This document shows, in pieces, positions 26,967 to 35,210 of a DNA stretch of 64,000 bases. The stretch comes from Streptomyces puniciscabiei (GTDB lineage: Bacteria > Actinomycetota > Actinomycetes > Streptomycetales > Streptomycetaceae): contig NZ_VFNX01000001.1 in the NCBI RefSeq assembly GCF_006715785.1, positions 1,254,501-1,318,500 on the forward strand. Direction: 5' to 3'. The position numbers and the translations under genes are program-made. The notes beneath the pieces were generated by a model. That model searched no databases. It saw nothing but the letters and a program-made list of their open reading frames with translations, and was not told the origin of the DNA. The stretch's first letter is position 1. The number at the start of each line of letters is the position of its first letter.

Positions 26967-28679
26967 TCAGCTCGCCGCCGGACCGTTGTCGTCGAGGAGC
27001 TTCTTGTACCAGTCGCGCAGCTTGTCGCCGCCCCTGCTCTTCCAGTCGGAGATGAACTGCTGCATGTCGCTGATCTTCTTGTGACCGCGGACGATGTCGT
27101 CCTCCAACTGCTCCATGTCGTCGGTGAGGTTGGTCCACCGGCTGGGCTCGACGACCTGCAGGCCCCAGAAGGAGGACTTCTTGGTGAAGGCGCCCATCCG
27201 CTGCTGCCACCCGACCATGCCCTTGGTGTAGTCGGGGAGGTCGGGGTGGGCGATGGTCGCGGCGGGGCTCGCGACCATGACGTACGCGTTGGCCACCTCG
27301 TTGTTGCCCTTGTCCGTCTTGACGGGCACGCCGTTCCTGAGCGTGTAGTGGGTGCCTTCGACGCCGTAGTTGGTCATCATCCACTCCTTGGTGCCGTACG
27401 GCGCCGCGGTGACGTTGGCGACGGCCAGCACGTCGCGGACGACGGACTCGGAGGCCTTCTTGTTGACGAAGGCGAAGATGGAGGCCGGGTTCGCGGCCCA
27501 CAGGACGGGGTTGCCGCCGTCGTGTCCCCACAGGTCCATGCCCCAGACCTTGAAGCCGGGGTTCTGGGCGGCCTGGACGGCCTGCTGCCCGTACCAGTTG
27601 GAGATGTCGTTGTTCCAGATCAGGAACTCGCCCGCGGCGAACTTGGCGCTGGGGTCGGTGGCCTGGCTCTTGCCCAGCCTGGCGTCGGGGTGGACGTATC
27701 CGGCGGCGAACAGCTTCCGCGTCCACTCCAGCGCCTCGAGGTACTCCGGGGTCTCCATGCGGTGGGTCATCCGGCCGTCGACCATGGTCCAGCTGAGCGA
27801 CTTCTCACCACCGCTGATCACGCCGAAGGTGTTGAAAGCGGTCCACTTCATGTCACCGCAGGCCCACCGCTTGGCCTTGGCGTTGGTGATCTCCTTGGCC
27901 AGGGCCATGAACTCGTCGGCGGACTTCGGGACTTCGTAGCCCTGTTTGTCGAAGATGTCCTGGCGGTACAGGGGCACGATGTTCTGGACGTACGAGGCGG
28001 GCATCGGCAGGCCCATCAGCCTGCCGCCGAAGATGGACCGCTGCCAGGCGTCGGACGGGATCGCCGCGAGGTTCGGGTACTCCTTGACCTTGTCGCCGGA
28101 CAGGTAGGGACCGAGGTCGGCGAACTTGCCGATGATGGCGCTGGGTATCCTGGCGGTCATGTTCCAGCCCGGGATGACCACCACGTCCGGGATGTCGCTG
28201 GAGGCGAGGACCGCGCCCAGCTTCTGGTCGTACGTGTTTCCGTCCTGGTTCTGCCACTGGACGTCGACGCCGATCATCGCGTTCGCCGCCGTGTAGTAGG
28301 CGCAGTTCTGCTTCGGCGGCGAGCCCCAGAACGGCGACATGATGGTGACCTTGCCGCCCTTGCCGAGCCTCTTCGGGACCGAGGTCTTGAGGGTGGCGAC
28401 GTCGAGCTTGCCGGTGAAGCCCATCGAGGAGCCGTTCCTGGACGGGATGTCCGGCGTCACCACATTGCCGGCCACGTAGGCCGGCAGGATCTTCTTCGCG
28501 CTCTTGCCCGCGGTGGTGCCTCCGTGCGAGCCGCCGTCCGAACCCCCGCAGGCGGTGAGCAGCGGCATCCCCCCGGCGACCGCCGCGGCGGCGACCGCGG
28601 TGGAGGCGAGGAAGCTCCTCCGGCTGGGGGAGCTTCTCCTGCTGGGCGCGGAGGATGCGGAGGCGGCGTTCGGCGTCAT
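26967..28679 (-). CDS. Sugar-binding lipoprotein of ABC importer
   Basis: 570 residues, large for this family and typical of the LplA/YtcQ-like oligosaccharide-binding group. The signal sequence combines twin arginines (PSRRSFLAST) with a lipobox PLLTACGG (Cys44), so it is probably Tat-exported and lipid-anchored. The mature region has the solute-binding fold (KVTIMSPFWGSPP, then VVVIPGWNM). First gene of the importer operon, transcribed from the divergent region with two LacI operators. Ligand inferred to be xyloglucan-derived oligosaccharides. Confidence 0.92.
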   Translation of the reverse strand: MTPNAASASSAPSRRSSPSRRSFLASTAVAAAAVAGGMPLLTACGGSDGGSHGGTTAGKSAKKILPAYVAGNVVTPDIPSRNGSSMGFTGKLDVATLKTSVPKRLGKGGKVTIMSPFWGSPPKQNCAYYTAANAMIGVDVQWQNQDGNTYDQKLGAVLASSDIPDVVVIPGWNMTARIPSAIIGKFADLGPYLSGDKVKEYPNLAAIPSDAWQRSIFGGRLMGLPMPASYVQNIVPLYRQDIFDKQGYEVPKSADEFMALAKEITNAKAKRWACGDMKWTAFNTFGVISGGEKSLSWTMVDGRMTHRMETPEYLEALEWTRKLFAAGYVHPDARLGKSQATDPSAKFAAGEFLIWNNDISNWYGQQAVQAAQNPGFKVWGMDLWGHDGGNPVLWAANPASIFAFVNKKASESVVRDVLAVANVTAAPYGTKEWMMTNYGVEGTHYTLRNGVPVKTDKGNNEVANAYVMVASPAATIAHPDLPDYTKGMVGWQQRMGAFTKKSSFWGLQVVEPSRWTNLTDDMEQLEDDIVRGHKKISDMQQFISDWKSRGGDKLRDWYKKLLDDNGPAAS

Positions 28680-29035
28680 TGCGTCAACCCTTCATGGCGC
28701 ACCAGGACACCCGGCGGTGGCCGTCGGCTGCGGTGTCTCGAGTGGATCTGGCTGAGCGGAAGCGCGCTTCGGCGAAGGCGGAAGTCGGGCCCAGCGTGCG
28801 TCGAAGCGCTTCGATGTTGCTGCGAGGTTAAGTGAACGCCTGGGGGCGCACAAGGGTCGCTCCCAAGATTCCCCGAATGCGCAACGCAACCCGCCGGTGG
28901 TCTACGCCCCCTTGGCAAGTCGGCGAGAACTACGCCTTCTTCACGTCCAGCACCTTGACACCGAACGCACGTCCCCCTGAGCATCGAAGCGCTTCGAAAG
29001 CCCTCTCGTCGCTCCCTCCGCAAGGGGAACCACTC
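28680..29035. promoter_or_regulatory. Divergent promoter region with two LacI operators
   Basis: The 356 bp between the binding-protein gene and the GH3 gene hold TCGAAGCGCTTCGA at 28801-28814 and again at 28984-28997, both perfect palindromes. The first would control the importer operon leftward, the second the GH3 gene rightward. No small gene seen. Confidence 0.88.
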
Positions 29036-31879
29036 GTGACCGTTGACTCGCCGCGCACGCCACCCTTCCGCGATCCTCGACTGCCGTTCCCGAAGCGCGT
29101 CGACGACCTGCTGGCGCGGCTCACCCTTGACGAGAGGATCACCTTCCTGCACCAGTTCACGCCCGCCGTGGAACGCCTGGGCATCGCCGCCTTCCGCACC
29201 GGCCAGGAGACGCTGCACGGCGTCGCCTGGATGGGTCCGGCGACGGTGTTCCCGCAGGCCGTGGGCCTCGGCGCGACCTGGAACCCGGCGCTGGTGCGGC
29301 GGGTCGGCGAGGCGGTGTCCAAGGAGGTGCGCGCGATGCGGGCCCGGGACGACCGGGTCGGCCTCAACGTCTGGTCGCCGACGGTCAACCTGCTCCGGCA
29401 TCCGCTGTGGGGCCGTAACGAGGAGGGCTACTCGGAGGACCCGAAGCTGACCTCGGCGATCGCCACGGCGTACACGCACGGCCTGCGCGGCGACCATCCG
29501 GTGTACTGGCGCACCGCCCCCGTGCTGAAGCACTGGCTGGCCCACAACAACGAGACGGACCGGGCCACCTGCTCCGTCTCCGTCCGCCCGCGCGTGCTGC
29601 ACGAGTACGACCTGCGCGCCTTCAAGGAGACCGTCGAGGCCGGTGCCGTGGCCGGGGTGATGCCGGCCTACAACCTGGTCAACGGCCGCCCCAACCACCT
29701 CTCCCCCTATCTGCGCTCCGAGCTGCGCACCTGGACCGAGGACGACCTGCTGGTCTGCTCGGACGCGGGCGCGCCCTCCAATCTGGTCGACGCCGAGCAC
29801 TACTTCGGCACCCACGAGGAGGCCACCGCCGCCGCCCTGCTGGCCGGCGTGGACAGCTTCACCGACCACGGGACGGACAGCTCGCGGATCACCGGCCGGG
29901 TCAGGAAGGCCTACGAGGAGGGGCTGTTGACGGAGGCGGACATCGACACCGCGGTACGCCGTCAGCTCTCCGTCCGGTTCCGGCTCGGCGAGTTCGACCC
30001 GCACTACGACCCGCACGCCGGCACCGGCAAGTTCGACACCCCGGCACACCGGGCGCTCGCCCGGGAGGCGGCCGAGCAGGCGATCGTCCTGCTGAAGAAC
30101 GACGACGGCCTGCTCCCGCTCGCACCTGACACCCGTATCGCGGTGGTCGGCCTGCTCGCCGACGAGTGCAAGCTCGACTGGTACAGCGGCAGCCTGCTGC
30201 ACCGCTCCACGCCCCTGGAGGGCCTGTACGAGCGGTTCGGCGCGGACCGGGTGGAGTTCGCCGAGGGCGTGGACCGCGTCCGGCTGCGCACCGCCACCGG
30301 CGCCTTCCTGCAGGTGCCGGACACGGACGCCCCGGACGAGGCGCGCGGCGCCGGAGGCGCCCTGGACCCGGCCCTGCTGGGTGGCCGCACCGATCTGCCG
30401 CCGCTCACCGCGGACCCCGTCGGCACCGAGTTCGCGCTGGTGGACTGGGGCGAGGGCGTGCTCACACTGCGCGCCCCGGACGGCCGGTACCTGTCGGTCG
30501 CCGAGGACGGCCGGGTGCGCGCCGCCGCGGACCAGCCCGGCGGCTGGGTGGTCCAGGAGACCTTCCGCCTCGAACCGCACCGGGGCGGTCACCTCCTCAC
30601 GCATCTGGGCACGGGCCGTCATGTCCGGGTCGCCGCCGACGGCGTGAAGGTTGCCGAGGCGGAGGAATCCGGGGACGTGTTCGAGGTGATCACGGTCGAA
30701 CGGGGCGAGGAGGCCGTGACCCGGGTGGCCGAGCGGGCGGACGTCGTCGTCGTGGTCGCGGGCAACGACCCGCACATCGCCGGACGGGAGACCGAGGACC
30801 GTACGACGCTTCGGCTGCCCGCCCACCAGCAGCGGCTGCTGCGCGCGGCCCGGGCCGCGAATCCGCGCACCGTGCTGGTCCTGACCTCGGCCTATCCGTA
30901 CGCGCTGGACGTGGTCCGGCTGCCGGCGGTGCTGTGGACCGCGCACGGCGGCCAGGCTGCGGGCACGGCCCTGGCCCGCACCCTCGCCGGCGACGTCTCC
31001 CCGGCCGGCCGCCTCCCCCAGACCTGGTACGCCTCCGACGCCGACCTGCCCGATCTGCTGGACTACGACATCATCGGCAGCCGGCAGACGTACCTCTACT
31101 TCGAGGGCACCCCGCTCTTCCCCTTCGGCCACGGCCTGTCGTACGCGTCCTTCGCGTACGCCGACCCGGCGGCCCGCGTCGAGGGCGGCACGGTGCGCGT
31201 CTCGTGCGCGGTGACGAACACCGGGGACCGGGCGGCGGACGAGGTGGTGCAGCTCTACGGCCGGGCCGCCGACCCCTCGGTGGCCCGCCCGCGCCGCCAG
31301 CTCCTGGCCCACCGCCGGCTCACCCTGGCCCCCGGCGGGACGGCGCCCGTCTCCTTCGAAGTCCCGCTGACGGACCTGGAGTTCTGGGACGTGGCCCTGG
31401 ATCGCCCGCGACTGGAGGACGGACCGTACGAGCTGTTGCTCGGCGCGTCCAGCGAGGACATCCGCCTGCGCACGACCGTGCACCTCGACGGCACGCCCCC
31501 GGCCCCGCGCCAGGTCGTCCGACGGGGCCTGCCGGCGGCCGACTTCGACGAGCAGTCCGGCGTCGCGATCGTGGACCGGACGAGGACGGCGGGTGACGCG
31601 GTGACACCGGCACACGACGGCCCCGCCGAACTGGTCTACCGCGCCTGCGACTTCGGCCCGGGCGTGAGCGAGGTGACGGCGCAGGTGGCGGGCGAGGGCG
31701 TACTGGAGGTGTCCCTGGACGACGGCCCGGTGCTGGCCACGCTGACCCCGGCCGCCCCCACCACCGACGTCTACGCCTACACCACCCTGTCCGCCGGCAT
31801 CACTGCCGCCGGCGTGCACGACGTCCGCCTCCGACTGCGCGGCCCGCTGCGGCTCGCGCACGTCGGCTTCTCCGGTTGA
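29036..31879 (+). CDS. GH3 beta-glycosidase with inserted beta-trefoil-like domain
   Basis: 947 residues from the GTG at 29036 (AAGGGGAA 6-13 bases upstream); an earlier in-frame start would run through an operator. N-terminal GH3 barrel with GRNEEGYSEDP, KHWLAHNNE and the nucleophile region LLVCSDAGAP (Asp243); then the second domain (AEQAIVLLKNDDGLLPL). About residues 415-550 interrupt it with a fascin/ricin-like beta-trefoil pattern (LRAPDGRYLSVAEDGRV), before AGNDPHIAGRETEDRTTL, the fibronectin-like domain and a C-terminal beta domain. No signal peptide. Likely beta-glucosidase or beta-xylosidase finishing cytoplasmic degradation of xyloglucan oligosaccharides. Confidence 0.9.
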   Translation: MTVDSPRTPPFRDPRLPFPKRVDDLLARLTLDERITFLHQFTPAVERLGIAAFRTGQETLHGVAWMGPATVFPQAVGLGATWNPALVRRVGEAVSKEVRAMRARDDRVGLNVWSPTVNLLRHPLWGRNEEGYSEDPKLTSAIATAYTHGLRGDHPVYWRTAPVLKHWLAHNNETDRATCSVSVRPRVLHEYDLRAFKETVEAGAVAGVMPAYNLVNGRPNHLSPYLRSELRTWTEDDLLVCSDAGAPSNLVDAEHYFGTHEEATAAALLAGVDSFTDHGTDSSRITGRVRKAYEEGLLTEADIDTAVRRQLSVRFRLGEFDPHYDPHAGTGKFDTPAHRALAREAAEQAIVLLKNDDGLLPLAPDTRIAVVGLLADECKLDWYSGSLLHRSTPLEGLYERFGADRVEFAEGVDRVRLRTATGAFLQVPDTDAPDEARGAGGALDPALLGGRTDLPPLTADPVGTEFALVDWGEGVLTLRAPDGRYLSVAEDGRVRAAADQPGGWVVQETFRLEPHRGGHLLTHLGTGRHVRVAADGVKVAEAEESGDVFEVITVERGEEAVTRVAERADVVVVVAGNDPHIAGRETEDRTTLRLPAHQQRLLRAARAANPRTVLVLTSAYPYALDVVRLPAVLWTAHGGQAAGTALARTLAGDVSPAGRLPQTWYASDADLPDLLDYDIIGSRQTYLYFEGTPLFPFGHGLSYASFAYADPAARVEGGTVRVSCAVTNTGDRAADEVVQLYGRAADPSVARPRRQLLAHRRLTLAPGGTAPVSFEVPLTDLEFWDVALDRPRLEDGPYELLLGASSEDIRLRTTVHLDGTPPAPRQVVRRGLPAADFDEQSGVAIVDRTRTAGDAVTPAHDGPAELVYRACDFGPGVSEVTAQVAGEGVLEVSLDDGPVLATLTPAAPTTDVYAYTTLSAGITAAGVHDVRLRLRGPLRLAHVGFSG

Positions 31880-31906
31880 GGGTCCGGAGAGGACCGACGA
31901 CGTGTT

Positions 31907-31942
31907 GGGGCCCGGCACCGGAAGGCAGCGGTGCCGGGCCCC
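31907..31942. terminator. Terminator after GH3 gene
   Basis: GGGGCCCGGCACC pairs perfectly with GGTGCCGGGCCCC around a 10-base loop, followed by TTCT. Lies between the convergent GH3 and S53 peptidase genes. Confidence 0.82.
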
Positions 31943-32013
31943 TTCTGCATGGCGGGCAACGCCACGCCCAGCCTACATGGAAATGGTTCCCATTAGTGGT
32001 TCTTGGGTTCCCG

Positions 32014-33375
32014 TCAGTGGTTCTTGGCGAGGGCCGCCACGAGACGCACGGCGTCCAGGGTGCCCACACCGGTGGCCATGTCGTAGCCGTTGACGGCCTT
32101 GTAGCCCTTGACGCCCTGGTAGCTGTTGTCCGTGCCGTCGTTGACGTCGACGATGCCCGGGTTCTTCTGCTTCAGCAGGGTGTAGAGGGCCGGGTTGATG
32201 TCGCCCAGACGGCGGCCGGCCGCCTGGTCGGCGAGGGCGACGATGCCCGAGAACAGCGGGCTGGCCTCGCTGGTGCCGCCGGAGACGTCCCAGCCGGTGG
32301 CGGTCGGGTCGTAGCTGGAGTACACCCAGGCACCGCCGTTGACCGCGGCGGCCATCGAGATGTCCGGGGTGCCGCGGCGGGTGCCGACCACGTTCTTGAC
32401 GCCGTCCTGGAAGGACGGACGGGTGAAGACGTGGGACTGGCCGCCGCCACCCGCGCCGTAGTCGTTGTAGACGCTGTCCGGCTTGATCCGCTCGCCCTTG
32501 TCGTTCAGGTGGAGCTGGGTGCCGCCGATGGAGGTGACCAACGGGTCGGAGGACGGCCAGGAGTTGACGCGCTTGTTGTAGTACGTCTTGCCGTCCAGCT
32601 TCATGTCGGTGGCGCCGCCGTCACCGGAGGAGGCGAGGACCGTCACGTGCTTGCGCTGCGCGGCCTCGAAGGCGTACCGCAGCTTCTTGATGCTGGAGAA
32701 GTCGCCCTTGTCGAAGCCCGGGAAGGTGTTCTCGGTGGCGCCGAAGCTCTGGCTGACGACGTCGCCGACACCCTGGTCGATCAGGTGCTTCTCGGCGGAC
32801 ATCATCTCCGGCAGACCGGTGGTGCCCTCGGTCTCGGAGACCGCCGTCTCCACCAGGACGATCTTGGCGCCGGGCGCGACGGCGTGGGCCATCTCGACGT
32901 CCAGCGTGGTCTCGCCGGCCCAGCCGGTCATGTCGGAGTTCTTCGGGTCGAACTTGGGGACGTGACCCCACTTGACGACCTTGACCTTGGTGCTGGGCAG
33001 GCCGAACTGCTTGCTGTAGACGTCCAGATCGTGCTGGACGGTCGGGGACCCGAAGGAGTCGACGATGACGATCGTACGGCCCTTGCCCGTGATGCCCTTC
33101 TTGTAGAGCGGGTTCAGGTTGTACGCGGTGCGGTACTGCAGCGGGTTGTAGCAGTTGATGTGCCACTTGGCCTGGCACTGGGCGATGGGGAGGGGGCTGG
33201 CCACGCCGTGGACCAGGGTGTGCCCCGCGATGGCCGGCTGCGCGAAGGTGTGCGGTACGCCGGCGGGCGCGGCGGTGGTGGCGCCGGCCGAGGAGATGGT
33301 CGCCAGTCCTGCGGCGACGAGTGCGGCGGTGGCGGCGGAGGCCGCGAGGCCGCGCCCGGTACGGGCTATGCGCAT
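32014..33375 (-). CDS. Exported S53 (sedolisin/kumamolisin-type) serine-carboxyl peptidase
   Basis: 453 residues with a signal peptide (about 1-30). The S53 catalytic set is visible: Glu and Asp in GETTLDVEMAHAVAPGA, the oxyanion-hole Asp in ASSGDGG and the Ser in SGGTSEASPLFSG; a C-terminal DINPALYTLL and VNGYDMATGVGTLD fit the calcium-site region. The usual pro-domain of about 180 residues is missing: only about 50 residues lie between signal and catalytic domain. Such short forms are common in streptomycetes. It would degrade extracellular protein, possibly at acidic pH. Confidence 0.9.
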   Translation of the reverse strand: MRIARTGRGLAASAATAALVAAGLATISSAGATTAAPAGVPHTFAQPAIAGHTLVHGVASPLPIAQCQAKWHINCYNPLQYRTAYNLNPLYKKGITGKGRTIVIVDSFGSPTVQHDLDVYSKQFGLPSTKVKVVKWGHVPKFDPKNSDMTGWAGETTLDVEMAHAVAPGAKIVLVETAVSETEGTTGLPEMMSAEKHLIDQGVGDVVSQSFGATENTFPGFDKGDFSSIKKLRYAFEAAQRKHVTVLASSGDGGATDMKLDGKTYYNKRVNSWPSSDPLVTSIGGTQLHLNDKGERIKPDSVYNDYGAGGGGQSHVFTRPSFQDGVKNVVGTRRGTPDISMAAAVNGGAWVYSSYDPTATGWDVSGGTSEASPLFSGIVALADQAAGRRLGDINPALYTLLKQKNPGIVDVNDGTDNSYQGVKGYKAVNGYDMATGVGTLDAVRLVAALAKNH

Positions 33376-33456
33376 GTGTTCCCCTGAGAGGTCCTGAGAC
33401 GTCCTGGACAGGACGAACCCGAGCAGGACGAAGTGGTCAGGCGCATCTCATCGGGT

Positions 33457-33491
33457 GAGTCATGGACAGAACAAGACCAAGGGCATGACTC
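33457..33491. promoter_or_regulatory. Inverted repeat upstream of S53 peptidase
   Basis: GAGTCATG and CATGACTC, perfect 8-bp arms separated by 19 bases, about 85 bp upstream of the start. Possible operator; no known consensus matched. Confidence 0.3.
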
Positions 33492-33537
33492 TTGAACCGC
33501 CGATGCCGAATCCTTTACCAAGACGCAGGAAACGACA

Positions 33538-33572
33538 GCGGCCGGTGCCCCCGCACAGTGGGCACCGGCCGC
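33538..33572. terminator. Terminator after aldehyde dehydrogenase
   Basis: GCGGCCGGTGCCC pairs perfectly with GGGCACCGGCCGC around a 9-base loop, 28 bp past the dehydrogenase stop. Confidence 0.8.
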
Positions 33573-33599
33573 CGCCGTTCCTGACCTGTCCGTGGCAGG

Positions 33600-35045
33600 T
33601 CAGAGCGCGAGACCGGTCAGGACCAGCACGCGCTCGTAGGTGTAGTCCTCCATCGCGAACCGCACGCCTTCGCGGCCCACACCGGACTGCTTGGCGCCGC
33701 CGTACGGCATCTGGTCGGCGCGGTAGGACGGAACGTCACCGATCACCACGCCGCCGACCTCGAGGGCACGGTGGGCACGGAAGGCGACCTGCAGGTCGTG
33801 GGTGAACACGCCCGCCTGGAGGCCGTACTTGGAGGCGTTGACCGCGGCGAAGGCCTCCACCTCGCCGTCCACCTTCTGCACGGTGAGGACCGGCCCGAAG
33901 ACCTCCTCGCAGGCGAGGGTGACGTCCGCCGGTACGTCGGTGAGGACGGTCGGCGCGTAGGAGGCACCGTCGCGGTCGCCTCCGGTGAGCAGGTTGGCGC
34001 CGGCCTCGACCGCCTCCTTCACCCAGGACTCCACGCGCTTGGCGGCGTCCTCGCTGACCAGCGGGCCGACATCCGTCCCGGCGTCGGACGGGTCGCCGGT
34101 GACCTGGGCCTCGACGGCGGCGACGATGCGCGGCAGCAGGCGGTCGTAGACGGACGCGTCGGCGATCACGCGCTGCACGGAGATGCAGGACTGGCCGCCC
34201 TGGTAGTTGGAGAAGGTCGCGATGCGGTTCGCGGCCCAGTCCAGGTCGGTGTCGCTCGCGTAGTCGGCGAGGACGACGGCCGCGCCGTTGCCGCCCAGCT
34301 CCAGCGTGCAGTGCTTGCGCGGCACCGAGTCCATGATCGCGTAACCGACCTTGTCGGAACCGGTGAAGGAGATCACCGGCAGACGCTCGTCCTGGACGAG
34401 GGCGGGCATGCGGTCGTTGGGGACCGGCAGGACCGACCAGGAACCGGCCGGCAGGTCGGTCTCGGCCAGCAGCTCGCCGAGGATCAGGCCGGAGAGCGGG
34501 GTGGCCGGGGCGGGCTTGAGGATGATGGGCGCGCCGACGGCGATCGCCGGGGCGATCTTGTGGGCGCACAGGTTCAGCGGGAAGTTGAACGGCGCGATGC
34601 CGAGCACGACACCCTTGGGGAAGCGGCGGGTCAGCGCCAGCCGGCCCTGGCCGCCGGCGTCGGTGTCGAGGCGCTGGGCCTCGCCGCCGTTGAACCGCCG
34701 GGCCTCCTCGGCGGCGAAGCGGAACACGGAGACGGCACGGCCGACCTCGCCCCGGGCCCACTTGATGGGCTTGCCGTTCTCGGCGGAGATCAGCTGGGCG
34801 ATCTCCTCGGTCCGCTCGGCCAGCCGCTTGCTGACGTGGTCGAGGGCGGCGGCGCGCACGTGGGCCGGGGTGGCGGCGAACTCGTCCCGCACGGCGTACG
34901 CGGCGGCCACGGCCTCCTCGACCTGGGCCTCGGTCGGCACGCCGACCTTGCCGACGAGCCGGCCGTCCCACGGGGAGGTGACGTCGAAGGTGTCCTCGCC
35001 GGTGACCTGGCGGCCGGCGAGCCAGAAGGCGTGGGTGGAAGTCAT
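33600..35045 (-). CDS. NAD(P)-dependent aldehyde dehydrogenase
   Basis: 481 residues. The aldehyde dehydrogenase fold is shown by GIAPFNFPLNL, the cofactor/general-base motif LELGGNGAAVV, the catalytic Cys in YQGGQSCISVQR and EEVFGPVLTV. It oxidises an aldehyde to the acid. Neighbouring PucR regulator and gabT suggest succinate-semialdehyde or a related polyamine/GABA-derived aldehyde as substrate, but the sequence does not settle this. It may share a transcript with the PucR gene 165 bp upstream on the same strand. Confidence 0.9.
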   Translation of the reverse strand: MTSTHAFWLAGRQVTGEDTFDVTSPWDGRLVGKVGVPTEAQVEEAVAAAYAVRDEFAATPAHVRAAALDHVSKRLAERTEEIAQLISAENGKPIKWARGEVGRAVSVFRFAAEEARRFNGGEAQRLDTDAGGQGRLALTRRFPKGVVLGIAPFNFPLNLCAHKIAPAIAVGAPIILKPAPATPLSGLILGELLAETDLPAGSWSVLPVPNDRMPALVQDERLPVISFTGSDKVGYAIMDSVPRKHCTLELGGNGAAVVLADYASDTDLDWAANRIATFSNYQGGQSCISVQRVIADASVYDRLLPRIVAAVEAQVTGDPSDAGTDVGPLVSEDAAKRVESWVKEAVEAGANLLTGGDRDGASYAPTVLTDVPADVTLACEEVFGPVLTVQKVDGEVEAFAAVNASKYGLQAGVFTHDLQVAFRAHRALEVGGVVIGDVPSYRADQMPYGGAKQSGVGREGVRFAMEDYTYERVLVLTGLAL

Positions 35046-35210
35046 AGGAGTCCCGGCCCTTCCGCGTTGGGGGTGTGCTTGGCTTGCGTGGTCAACGGTA
35101 GGGCGGGGGTGAGCGGGGGTCGCTTGTCCGAGTCGTAGCAGTAGCCGGACCGGGCACTACTGTTTGGACTAGTCGGTGCCGGACGGTTCGGCCTGCCCGG
35201 ACTGCCGGGC

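Noticed and set aside
28832..29035. 68-residue upstream extension of the GH3 protein
   Set aside because: It would translate through a perfect LacI operator, and the GTG at 29036 has a good ribosome site and starts the conserved domain.
28676..31918. 1080-residue minus-strand frame opposite the GH3 gene
   Set aside because: Antisense to strong GH3 motifs and spans two operators; no recognisable domain.
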